From: Myxococcales bacterium
GTDB taxonomy: Bacteria; Myxococcota; Myxococcia; Myxococcales; Myxococcaceae
Direction of reading: 5' to 3'
Length of the DNA stretch: 55,525 nucleotides
Assembly: GCA_030681895.1 (NCBI GenBank)
Contig: JAUXRI010000199.1
Location: 1-55,525, forward strand
Part shown: piece by piece, positions 1 through 8,500 of the stretch
How positions within the stretch are numbered: the stretch's first letter is position 1
How the letters are laid out: each line of letters begins with the position of its first letter
Notes under the pieces: generated by a model
Database searches by the model: none
Told to the model about the DNA's origin: nothing
What the model saw: only the letters and a program-made list of their open reading frames with translations
Translations under genes and position numbers: made by a program

Positions 1-134
1 CGCTCGGTGGAACGCTCACGAACGAGCAGTACCTTCCTGTCGCGACCGTCTCGCCGAAGGGCGAAGTCTCCCAGGGCACCTCGGGCGGCTCACAGACCGT
101 GCTCCGCGACGCGACCGACGCCACGACGTTCTGA
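1..134 (+). CDS. C-terminal fragment of an unidentified protein
   Basis: An open frame runs from the first complete codon at base 3 to the TGA at 132-134. It encodes about 43 residues ending in SGGSQTVLRDATDATTF. The start lies outside the window. The composition (Thr, Ser, Gly and acidic residues) is protein-like and no frame on the other strand fits better, but there is no recognisable motif. It is on the same strand as the next gene, 50 bases upstream of its GTG. Confidence 0.45.
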   Translation, partial: LGGTLTNEQYLPVATVSPKGEVSQGTSGGSQTVLRDATDATTF

Positions 135-184
135 CGGGACCTTCGGTTTCGCGCGCTGGCACTCTCTGGAAGAATGACGACACC

Positions 185-649
185 GTGTTCAAGCTCGACT
201 CCCAGACCGCGCTCCTCGACAGCTTCCGCCCGAAAGACCGGACGCTCGTCGAGCTCCCGTCGGACCTCACGTTCCCGCTGGTGGTGAAGGACTACGTCGC
301 GTGGACGCACCCTGCGGGAGGCCGCGTCTTCGTGGTGTTCGCCACGCCTGGCGGCGTTCCCACCGGCATCGCCTTCGACTCGAACAATGGTGGCGGCATG
401 CCCTCGATGTGTTCGTGGTGTCACACCTCGTCGGTCGGCACCGGTGTCGGGCTGCTGGTCGCGACGGTCAACGGGAAGAGGCGCGCCGGCGTGCTGGTGT
501 GCAGCGACCTGAGCTGTCGAGACAAGCTCGAGGAGGCCGCGAACCGGAGCGGCGCGAGCGTTCGCCCGGCGATGGAGAAGCTCATCGCGCGCATCGGCCA
601 ATTCGCCAGTGATGCGCTGAAGATCGACCTCTCTGGCGCGGGCCGCTGA
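185..649 (+). CDS. FBP-type treble-clef zinc-finger protein (FusB/EF-G-binding C-terminal domain-like)
   Basis: A protein of 154 residues. The pattern CSWCHTSSVGTG (around residues 81-92), followed about 25 residues later by CSDLSCRDKL, gives two Cys pairs. This is typical of the FBP C-terminal treble-clef zinc finger found in FusB-like proteins that bind elongation factor G. The N-terminal half has no motif I know. In FusB-type proteins the finger contacts EF-G and helps release stalled EF-G from ribosomes; that role is inferred here from the domain only. The GTG start has a GGAAGA ribosome-binding sequence about 11 bases upstream. The stop overlaps the next start (TGATG), so the SpoIID-like gene is probably translationally coupled. 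Confidence 0.7.
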   Translation: MFKLDSQTALLDSFRPKDRTLVELPSDLTFPLVVKDYVAWTHPAGGRVFVVFATPGGVPTGIAFDSNNGGGMPSMCSWCHTSSVGTGVGLLVATVNGKRRAGVLVCSDLSCRDKLEEAANRSGASVRPAMEKLIARIGQFASDALKIDLSGAGR

Positions 650-1722
650 TGCTGCTGACGACCCTGACGTTGTGCCTGATGACCGCAGAGCCGCTCCAGG
701 TGCGCGTGCTGGAGCGCGAGCGACCGGTGACGGTGACGCTCACCTCGGAGCGCCTGCGCTGTGACGCTGATCCACTCCCCTCGCCTGCCGAGCTGACCGT
801 CGGCGTCGGAGAAAAAGGCGTCGCCGTGAAGGGCCGCACCTGCACGGTGGTGTCGTCGACGGGCGTGACGACGGTGACGACTGGCGACGTGACGCGTCGT
901 TACCCGGGCGCGATGGAGGTCTCGTTGGAGGGCGGCGCGCTGCGGTTGATCAACACCGTCGACGTCGAGGCGTACCTGCCCTCTGTCGTGCAGGCCGAGC
1001 TCTCAGGAGGACCGCCCGCAGCGCTCGAAGCGCAGGCGGTCGTGTCGCGCACCTTCGCGCTCACGGGCAGAAACCGGCACGCGCGCGCGGGCTACCACCT
1101 GTGCGATCTCACCCACTGTCAGTGGTACCGCGGCCTCGAAGCCGACGCGCCGGCTGCAGCCGCTGCAGTGAAGAAGACGAAGGGCCAGGTGCTGCTGGTC
1201 GGCGGCATCGGGCTCAAGCCGGCCTTCTTCCACTCCTCGTGCGGCGGCCACACCAGCACCTCGAGCGACATCTTCCACGAAGCGGGCGCGGGCCCGGCCA
1301 TCGCCGACGCGACGAAAGATGGCGCCGCGTGCAAGGGCGCTCCCGACTTCGCGTGGACGTGGGAAGCCGACCGCGTGGAGTTGGCGAAGGCCGTGGGCTC
1401 GAAGCCCGAAGGCGACGCGTTCGTTCCCCTCGCGCGTGACAAGGCCGGCCGCGTGCTCGAGGTGTCGGTGTTCGGCAAACGAATGGATGGCGCCGAGTTC
1501 GGCTCGCGCATCGGCCGTGCGTTCGGGTGGCAGACGCTCAAGAGCCTGAAGGTGACGGCCAGCGAGGTCGAGAACACCGTGACGTTCAAGGGCACCGGCA
1601 TGGGCCACGGCGTCGGCCTGTGTCAGCACGGTACGCTCGCGCTCGCCGCGAAGGGGTGGGACGCGAAGAAGCTGCTGCTGCGCTACTTCCCCGACTGCCA
1701 GGTGCGGCAGGTCGAGGAATAG
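649..1722 (+). CDS. SpoIID/LytB domain protein
   Basis: A protein of 357 residues with a short hydrophobic N terminus (MLLTTLTLCLMT) consistent with export. The central stretch VVSRTFALTGRN ... HLCDLTHCQWYRG is the SpoIID/LytB core. SpoIID is a lytic transglycosylase acting on denuded peptidoglycan strands during spore engulfment; LytB-type relatives modulate amidases. The C-terminal GTGMGHGVGLCQHGTLALA is another family signature. Myxococcota make spores without engulfment, so general cell-wall remodelling is the likelier role. The ATG overlaps the stop of the zinc-finger gene. The gene ends one base before the convergent arr stop. Confidence 0.85.
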   Translation: MLLTTLTLCLMTAEPLQVRVLERERPVTVTLTSERLRCDADPLPSPAELTVGVGEKGVAVKGRTCTVVSSTGVTTVTTGDVTRRYPGAMEVSLEGGALRLINTVDVEAYLPSVVQAELSGGPPAALEAQAVVSRTFALTGRNRHARAGYHLCDLTHCQWYRGLEADAPAAAAAVKKTKGQVLLVGGIGLKPAFFHSSCGGHTSTSSDIFHEAGAGPAIADATKDGAACKGAPDFAWTWEADRVELAKAVGSKPEGDAFVPLARDKAGRVLEVSVFGKRMDGAEFGSRIGRAFGWQTLKSLKVTASEVENTVTFKGTGMGHGVGLCQHGTLALAAKGWDAKKLLLRYFPDCQVRQVEE

Positions 1723-1723
1723 G

Positions 1724-2164
1724 TCACTCCTCGATGGCCTTGATGCCCTGCGCCGCGAGCCGCGCGAGGCCTTCCTTCATCGCCTTCAGCTGCTCCGGCG
1801 TGTGCCCCTTCCACTCGGTGAGTTCGCCGACGACGCGAAGCGGATCTCTCGTGCGGAACGAGCGCGTCGGGTTCCCCGGGAACTTCTTGTCCGTGAGGTT
1901 GGGGTCATCTTCAATCGGCCCCGTTGGCTCGACGATGTAGATGCGGCCAGGGCCGTCACCAATCGCCAGCTCGGCGCCCCACGTCGCGGCATCGAGCGTG
2001 GCGGTCAGGTAGACGAAGACAGCGTTCGTCCGGTCACCGTAGTTGGAAGAGCGGCCTGCCTCGATCAACGCGCCCGGCTTCAGGTCGGCCTTCGTCCCGT
2101 GGAGGTAGCCCGGCGTGCCACCGCCATCGGTCCACACCGCGAAGGGCACTGGAGAGATGGTCAT
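1724..2164 (-). CDS. arr: NAD(+)-rifampin ADP-ribosyltransferase
   Basis: A protein of 146 residues, the normal size for Arr. It shows the family signatures in order: HGTKADLKPGALI, VYLTATLDAATWGAELA, GRIYIVEPTGPIEDDPN, LTDKKFPGNPTRS and LRVVGELTEWKGHTPEQLKAM. Arr transfers ADP-ribose from NAD+ to the C23 hydroxyl of rifamycins and so inactivates them in the cytoplasm. Nothing nearby (integron, transposase) suggests recent transfer and the GC content matches the neighbours, so this looks like an intrinsic chromosomal copy. The upstream sequence shows no strong Shine-Dalgarno motif. The gene is divergent from the RNA/hydrolase locus and convergent, with one base between stops, with the SpoIID-like gene. 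Confidence 0.93.
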   Translation of the reverse strand: MTISPVPFAVWTDGGGTPGYLHGTKADLKPGALIEAGRSSNYGDRTNAVFVYLTATLDAATWGAELAIGDGPGRIYIVEPTGPIEDDPNLTDKKFPGNPTRSFRTRDPLRVVGELTEWKGHTPEQLKAMKEGLARLAAQGIKAIEE

Positions 2165-2344
2165 CAGCGGTGATCAAGCGCGTGCGCCGCGAACGCGCAA
2201 CAGCCTCTCGCAGCTGCCAGCTCCGGCAGGTCCTCACCCACCTGAACGCACAGTGCCCACCTTGCGGTGTGGCGCGATCGGGCGATGATGCGTGCAGCCC
2301 TTCGGGGCGACGAAAGGAGGTGGTGCCTTGCATTGTAAAAATCA

Positions 2345-2461
2345 GGGAACCATCTCCGCGGCGAACCTCTGAGGCGTTGCTGCCCCAGGGAAACCGCGGA
2401 GTGGTCCCAACCAAAGAGCTTCGAGGGCCGCCTGCTCGTTTTGGAGGCGGCCCGTTTCTTT
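2345..2461 (+). ncRNA. Candidate structured small RNA ending at an intrinsic terminator
   Basis: The 317-base gap between arr and the hydrolase (2165-2481) has no credible protein gene but folds strongly. Bases 2345-2361 (GGGAACCATCTCCGCGG) pair with 2394-2408 (CCGCGGAGTGGTCCC) in a stem of about 15 bp with two bulged bases and a loop of 32 bases. An intrinsic terminator follows. An A/T-rich stretch (TTGCATTGTAAAAATC, 2328-2343) sits just where a promoter -10 would be, so the RNA would be about 115 nt. A small UUCG hairpin lies upstream at 2297-2308. A 6S RNA is unlikely on size. A Pxr-type myxobacterial sRNA was considered but I cannot align it from memory. It could instead be a 5' leader of the hydrolase. 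Confidence 0.5.
2425..2461 (+). terminator. Intrinsic terminator
   Basis: A perfect 8-bp stem, GGGCCGCC (2425-2432) with GGCGGCCC (2446-2453), encloses a 13-base loop and is followed by GTTTCTTT. It lies 20 bases before the hydrolase start with no gene upstream on this strand, which is why a non-coding transcript is proposed. Confidence 0.75.
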
Positions 2462-2481
2462 CGGGCTATCCCCCACCTCCG

Positions 2482-3435
2482 ATGCCGCGACTCACCGACG
2501 ACTTCGTCCCCGCCACGGCGCTCTCGAACGGGCACGCGCAGACGTTCTTCGCGGCGCTGCGTCGGAAACCGGTGCGCCCTCCACTCACCCGCCGGCGCTT
2601 CGACACGCCCGACGGCGACTTCATCGACGTCGATGTCCTGCAGGGCGACACACACGCGCCGACGGTGCTGCTGCTGCACGGGCTCGAGGGCTCGTCGTCG
2701 TCGACCTACGTGTCCGAGACGTTGCGCGTGCTCGCGGAGAGACGGTGGAACGCGTGGGCGCTCAACTTTCGCGGCTGCTCCGGAGAACCCAACCGCGTCG
2801 CCGCCTCGTACTCATCAGGAGACACGCGCGACCTCGCCTTCCTCGTCACGCAGCTGCCGGGCCCACGCTTCGCCATCGGCTTCTCGCTCGGCGCGAGCGT
2901 GCTGCTCAACGGGCTCGCACGCCTGCAGGTGCCACTCGACGCGGCCGTCGCCGTGAGCGCGCCGTTTCAGCTCGCCACCAGCGCGAAGGCCATCGATGCA
3001 AAGGGCGGCTTCGGGCCGGTGTACTTGAATCACTTCCTGCCTTCACTGAAGCGCAAGGCGCTCGACGCGGCGCAGCGGTTCTCGTCGGTGCTCGACGCCG
3101 AGGCCATCGCGGCGGTGACGACGATTCGCGACTTCGACCATCACGTCACTGCGCGCGTGTTCGGCTTCTCGTCGGCCGAGGACTACTACGCGAGGTGCTC
3201 CACCGCGCCGGTGCTCGGAGACGTTCGGACGCCGACGTTGATCATCACCGCTGAAGACGACGCCATCGCGCCAGCCGGAGCGCTCCCGCACGACGTGAAC
3301 GAGCACCACGCGCTCCACGTCTTGCGCACGAAGCATGGCGGCCACGTCGGCTATGCGAGCGGCTCGGTGCTCGCTCCGCGCTGGTGGGCCGAACACCGCG
3401 CGGTCGAGTGGCTCGCTGCGCGACTGGGTGGCTGA
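2482..3435 (+). CDS. YheT-family alpha/beta hydrolase
   Basis: A protein of 317 residues. The start MPRLTDDFVPATALSNGHAQ and the following FDTPDGDFIDVDVL are typical of the YheT/ABHD1-3 group. LLLHGLEGSSSSTYV is the oxyanion-loop region. FAIGFSLGASVLLNG carries the nucleophile elbow (G-F-S-L-G), a catalytic Asp is expected near LIITAEDDAIAP, and the His is in KHGGHVGYASG. Family members are esterases or lipases of poorly known substrate. I chose the ATG at 2482 because the frame upstream passes through the terminator and has no hydrolase-like sequence. No Shine-Dalgarno is visible. Confidence 0.87.
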   Translation: MPRLTDDFVPATALSNGHAQTFFAALRRKPVRPPLTRRRFDTPDGDFIDVDVLQGDTHAPTVLLLHGLEGSSSSTYVSETLRVLAERRWNAWALNFRGCSGEPNRVAASYSSGDTRDLAFLVTQLPGPRFAIGFSLGASVLLNGLARLQVPLDAAVAVSAPFQLATSAKAIDAKGGFGPVYLNHFLPSLKRKALDAAQRFSSVLDAEAIAAVTTIRDFDHHVTARVFGFSSAEDYYARCSTAPVLGDVRTPTLIITAEDDAIAPAGALPHDVNEHHALHVLRTKHGGHVGYASGSVLAPRWWAEHRAVEWLAARLGG

Positions 3436-3637
3436 AGCGCACGCCGGCACGCAGGAACCTGCCGACTCACGCGACGCCATGGCCTCGCACGCCACGAGGT
3501 GATTGACCGAGCCGCGCTCGAGATGAAGCACGCGTTCCCGGCGCGCTGGCGCATCGGCATCGGAGAGCCGACGAACGTCGCGGAACCAGCTACAACGCTG
3601 CCGCGTTCCACGCGTCTCTCCCCGGGGGTCTCACACG

Positions 3638-5092
3638 ATGCGACGTCTCCTTCTCACCGCGCTCTGCACGGCCGGCCTCACCCTTCCTTCCGCCGCCGAC
3701 GCGTTCTGCGGCTTCTACGTCTCGAGCGCCGGCGCCGACCTGTTCAACGACGCCACCATGGTGGTGCTGATGCGTGACGGCACCCGCACGGTGTTGTCGA
3801 TGCAGAACAACTACCGCGGCCCGACCAGCGATTTCGCGCTCGTCGTTCCGGTGCCCGTCGTCCTCAAGAAGGACATGGTGAAGACGCTCCCGAAGAACGT
3901 CTTCACGCGCATCGACTCGCTCTCGAGCCCGCGGCTCGTCGAGTACTACGAAGAAGGTGACTGCGGCCCGCCGCCCCCGATGCCTCCGTCGGTTCAGTAC
4001 TCGGCCGGAGCCGGTCCAGGTGGCCCGCCCCGAAAGCTCGGCGTCACCATCGAGGCGAAGTTCGAGGTGGGCGAGTACGAAATCCTCATCCTCTCGGCGA
4101 AAGAAGCGCTCGGCCTCGAAACGTGGCTGAAAGAAAACAAGTACCGGATTCCCGAGAGCGCCGCGCCGCTGCTCGCGCCGTACGTGCAGAACAACTGGAA
4201 GTTCTTCGTCGCGAAGGTGAACGCGAAGAAAGTGACCTTCGTCGACGGGCAGGCGGTGCTGTCGCCGCTGCGCTTCCACTACGACGCCGAGAAGTTCGAG
4301 CTGCCGGTGCGCCTGGGCCTGGTGAACAGCAGCGGTACGCAGGACCTCATCGTGCACGTCATCGCGAAGCAGCGGTACGAGCTGGCCAATCGCCCCAACG
4401 TGCTGGTGCCGACGAACGTGAACCTGACTCCGGCGGCGCAGGGCGAGTTCGGGCCGTTCTACGCAGCGCTCATGGAGAAGACGTTCGCGAAGAACCCCGA
4501 GGCCGCCATCACCGAGTTCGCGTGGAAGGGCGCGATGCCTCCGCCGCAGACGATGTCGCAGATGGGCATCTACGGCGTGACGTGCGACCCGTGTCCTCCT
4601 CCGGAGCCCGTCGACGACCCGCTCACCCGCTACCTCGGCGCCGACGTGATGCCGGGCGTGAAGACCGATGAAGACGTCGCGAAGTTCGCCCAGGCCGCGA
4701 CGCTCACGCGCCTGCACCTGCGCTACGGCAAAGAGTCAGTGAAGGACGACCTGGTGCTGCGCATCACCGACCCCATCGCCGGTGGCATTCCCGAAAAGGA
4801 GACGCCGGGCGCCGCGAAGGACAACCGCTTTCAAGGCCGGTACATCGTGCGCAAGCCGTTCGACAAGAACCGCTGCTGGGCGGGCATGCGTGGCGGTGGT
4901 GCGTTCATGGGTGGCCCGATTGGTCCGCCGGCGGGCTCGTCGCCAACGATTCCCGGCGCTCCGGCGAGCATGGCGAAGCCCGGCAAACTGACGGCGAGCT
5001 TCGAGAGCTACCTGAAGTCCGACGTGCCGGAGCTCGGCCTCAAGGTGGCGAAGCCGGTGGAGCCGAAGAAGCCCGAGCTGAAGAAGAAGTGA
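3638..5092 (+). CDS. DUF2330 domain secreted protein
   Basis: A protein of 484 residues with a clear signal peptide (MRRLLLTALCTAGLTLPSAADA) followed at once by FCGFYVSS. The conserved phrases VVLMRDGTRTVLSMQNNY, FALVVPVPVVL and ARSGEY-like positions of the DUF2330 family follow. The middle and C-terminal parts contain VTCDPCPPPEP and a Gly/Pro-rich region (MRGGGAFMGGPIGPP), and the protein ends in a Lys/Glu/Pro tail (KPVEPKKPELKKK). The function of DUF2330 is unknown; members are exported and common in Myxococcota. The 202 bases upstream contain no other gene. The stop overlaps the DUF952 start (TGATG). Its last codons are duplicated at about 9.14 kb. Confidence 0.85.
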   Translation: MRRLLLTALCTAGLTLPSAADAFCGFYVSSAGADLFNDATMVVLMRDGTRTVLSMQNNYRGPTSDFALVVPVPVVLKKDMVKTLPKNVFTRIDSLSSPRLVEYYEEGDCGPPPPMPPSVQYSAGAGPGGPPRKLGVTIEAKFEVGEYEILILSAKEALGLETWLKENKYRIPESAAPLLAPYVQNNWKFFVAKVNAKKVTFVDGQAVLSPLRFHYDAEKFELPVRLGLVNSSGTQDLIVHVIAKQRYELANRPNVLVPTNVNLTPAAQGEFGPFYAALMEKTFAKNPEAAITEFAWKGAMPPPQTMSQMGIYGVTCDPCPPPEPVDDPLTRYLGADVMPGVKTDEDVAKFAQAATLTRLHLRYGKESVKDDLVLRITDPIAGGIPEKETPGAAKDNRFQGRYIVRKPFDKNRCWAGMRGGGAFMGGPIGPPAGSSPTIPGAPASMAKPGKLTASFESYLKSDVPELGLKVAKPVEPKKPELKKK

Positions 5093-5451
5093 TGCGGCTG
5101 TTCCACATCACGACGGCCGAAGCCTGGGAGCGCGCGAAAGCGGCTGGCGAGTACCGCGCTCCGTCGCTCGAGACCGAGCAGTTCATTCACCTGTCGACGG
5201 ACAGCCAGTGGATACGCACGGCGCAGCGCTTCTTTCGAGGACAACGCGGGCTGGTGTTGCTCTCGATTCGCCTGGACCGGGTGAAGGCCGAGGTGAAGTT
5301 CGAGCGCGCTGATGGCGAGGACTTTCCTCATCTCTATGGCGCGCTGAACCTCGACGCGGTCGTCGAGGTGTTTCCCCTGCCGGTGGGTGACGATGGTGCG
5401 ATACTGGCGCCGACTCGCAAGCCAACGGAACCGCAGACCGCTGGCCACTGA
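5092..5451 (+). CDS. DUF952 domain protein
   Basis: A protein of 119 residues. MRLFHITTAEAWERAKAAG, followed by FIHLSTDSQW and a C-terminal DFPHLYGALNLDAV, is the usual DUF952 pattern, a small fold related to ADP-ribosyltransferase-like proteins with no proven activity. The ATG at 5092 shares its A with the TGA of the DUF2330 gene, so the two are probably co-translated; a GTG one codon earlier is possible. The first third of this gene reappears as a decayed copy at 9142-9273, downstream of the next gene. Confidence 0.8.
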   Translation: MRLFHITTAEAWERAKAAGEYRAPSLETEQFIHLSTDSQWIRTAQRFFRGQRGLVLLSIRLDRVKAEVKFERADGEDFPHLYGALNLDAVVEVFPLPVGDDGAILAPTRKPTEPQTAGH

Positions 5452-5509
5452 GGACTGGGTCGTGTCCCAGAGTCGATGGGCCGGGTGTCACAGGGTGGGG
5501 AGTTCGAAC

Positions 5510-8500
5510 ATGAAACGTCTTCTGGTGGTGGCGAGTCTCGGCGCGGTGTTGGGGTGTGCACAGCAACCGGCAGCGGACACGACTGACGTCGCGTCACGGA
5601 CCCAGGGGCTCGCGCCGGCGAATGACCGATGCACGGCGCCGCAGGCCCTCACCGCCAACACGCCGGTGCTCGGCACCACGGTGGACGCGAACGACGACTT
5701 CACCTGTCACTTCCTCTTCGGCCCCGATGTCGTCTACTCGTTCACGCCGACCACGACGGGTGCGTTCCGGGCAACGGCGACGCAGCTCGACGCGGGCCCG
5801 TCGGATGGTGGCGGGTTCTTCTGCACCAACGATGGTGGTTGCTTCCAGCCGTTCCGGCCGTTCGTCTACCTCACCGACGCCAGCTGTGACGGAGGCCAGT
5901 GCCGCTCGACCTTCCGGCCCGGGCCCGTCACCTTCAGGGCGAGCGCCGGCTCGACGCAGTTCGTGGTGGTCGATTCGTACGGTGGCAGCGTCGGTGGTGA
6001 CTTCTCGCTGGTGGTGAGCTCGTTCGTTCCCACGGCGAACGACACCTGCGCGAGCCCCGTGCCCCTGACGCTGGGCACCACCGTCGCGGTCGACGTCTCG
6101 AGCGCCTTCGACGACGCCTTCGGGGGCAGTGCCGATGCTGGCTCCTTCTGCGGGGTGCAGGGCTACGACGACGTGACCTTCTCGTTCACGCCAGCTGTCA
6201 CCGGGCGCTACCGCTTTCAGAGCCAGGGCGGTCTGGTCTCGCTCAGCACGGGGATCTGCGGGGCGTCGTGTGCCCCGATTTCTTCTGTGGTCGAGGCGAA
6301 CCTGAACGCAGGCGTCACCTCGTTCGTCATCGTCGATGGGTATGGGTCTGGCCCGAGCACGATCCGCGTCGACCAGCTGGTGGTGCCAGCCAACGACACG
6401 TGCGCCAACGCGCAGACCGTCACGCTGGGCGTGCCGGTCTCTGGAACGACCGAAGGTGCGTCGATCGACCTCGTCTGCACCACGTACACGGGGCCTGACG
6501 TGTTCTTCCGCTTCACGCCGCCAAGCACCGGTGCGTATGCGGCGCAGGCCAGCCTCGTCTCGCAAGACGGCGGCTTCGGCTTCTTCACCCTCGGCGTGGC
6601 CCCGGGCTCGTGCGCCGCTGACGCCGGCACCACGCTTTGCTCCGAGCGATACGCCGCGCAGCCGTACGCCTTCCGCGCGACCGCCAACGTGCCGGTGTCG
6701 TTGTTGGTGCAGACGGCGTTCATGTCCGCGCCGTTTCAGTTCGTCGTCAACGCCATCACCCCTCCGGCGAATGACACCTGCGCGAGCCCGACGGCGCTGT
6801 CGGCCGGCGTTCCCGTGGCGGTGTCGCTCGACGACGCACTCGACGACCTTCCCGCGAACGGCACCGGCGGCACGCTCGACGGTGGCTTCGTCGGCAGCTG
6901 CGGTGACACTGGCGTCGCCGACGTCGTCTTCTCCTTCACGCCCTCGACGACGGGCCGCTATCGCTTCCAGGGGCCGTACAGCCTCTCGGTCGGCAGCGGT
7001 ATCTGCGGGAGTTCCTGCTTCACGCGTGGCTTCAGCGCGCTCGACGTCGACCTCACGGCTGGCGCGACCGTCTTCATCACGGTCGAGTCGTCGTACCCGC
7101 AGTCTGGAACGCTCCGCGTCGACCCCATCGTGGTGCCGGCGAACGACCGCTGCGTGAATGGACAGACGCTGACCCTGGGCGTGCCGGTCTCAGGCACCAC
7201 TGCGGGGGCAAGCATCGACGGGCTGTGCCTGAACTCCCTCGACGTGTTCTATCGATTCACCCCGGCCGTCACCGGCACCTATTCCGCCTCGGTCGCGACG
7301 GCGGATGGTGGGTACGTCACCATCGGCGTCGCCAGGAACTGCGGGACCGACGCTGGCAGTCCGTTCGACGGCGGCTTCGACCGATGCGAGGTGGGCTCCG
7401 ACAGAATCAACTTCCGGGGAACCGCCAGCACGCCCGTCAACGTCGTCGTGATGACCAGCTTCTCCGAGGCGTCGTTCCAGGTGCAGGTGAACGCCATCAC
7501 TCCGCCGACGAACGACACCTGCTCGGCACCGGTGGCGCTGACGGTCGGCACCCCCGTGAGCGTCTCGTTCCAGAACGCCTTCGACGACCCGTTCGCCGAG
7601 CCCGACAGCGGCTCACCCGGCGCGTTGTCAGATGGCGGATTCCTCACTGGCGATGGAGGCTTCGCCGTCGTCGATGGCGGGTCGAGCTTCAGCTGTGGCT
7701 CTGGCGGCTACCCCGACCTCGTCTTCTCGTTCACTCCGTCGACGACCGGCCGCTACGAATTCCAGGGGCCGGCAGACCTGCGGCTCGGGTCAGGCACGTG
7801 TGGGTCGAGTTGCTTCCGCTACGGGTATGGCAGCCTCATCGTCGACCTCACGGCTGGCACGACCGTGTGGCTCGTGGCCGAGGGAGGTTCCTGGGTGTCG
7901 GGCGTGGTTCGGGTCGACCCACTCGTCATTCCAACCAACGACCGCTGCGAGCAGCCGCTGCCGGTGACCGCGGGGGTCAGCGTGAGTGGCACCACGCGCG
8001 GCGCAAGCGACGACTTCAGCTGCGGGTTCAACGGCTACGGCCCGGACGTCGTGTACTCGTTCACGCCGAACGTCTCGGGCGTCTTCCGCGCGAGGGCAGT
8101 GGGCCCTTCCGATGGCGGCTTCGTGGGGACGAGCTGGAGAACGGCATCGTGTGATGGAGGCTGTCTCTCGAGCACCGGCACGGTGCGGACGACGAGCGGC
8201 ACACCGTCGTTCGTGGTCGTCGACACCAACTACCCCGGGGCCGCGTTCCAGCTGACGGTGAACCAGGTGACGCCGCTGCCGAATGACACCTGCGCGTCGC
8301 CGGTCGCGTTGGTGCTGAACACGCCGGTGACGACGATCATCGCCAACGCCATCGACGACTTCCCGGGCGCGGGGGGTTCGGGCGATGGAGGCTTCGGGTG
8401 CGGCTTCGCGGGGTACACCGACGTCGTCTTCTCGTTCACGGCGCCGACGACGGACGACTACCTCGTGGTGGCAGACAACGCGGCCATCGTCTCGAGCACG

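Noticed and set aside
2320..2345. Sigma-54 promoter for the small RNA candidate
   Set aside because: TGGTGCCTTGCA resembles a -24/-12 element, but the GG and GC elements are not separated by the required ten bases.
2345..2461. 6S RNA
   Set aside because: The transcript would be about 115 nt, much shorter than typical 6S RNAs, although a stem with a large internal loop is present.
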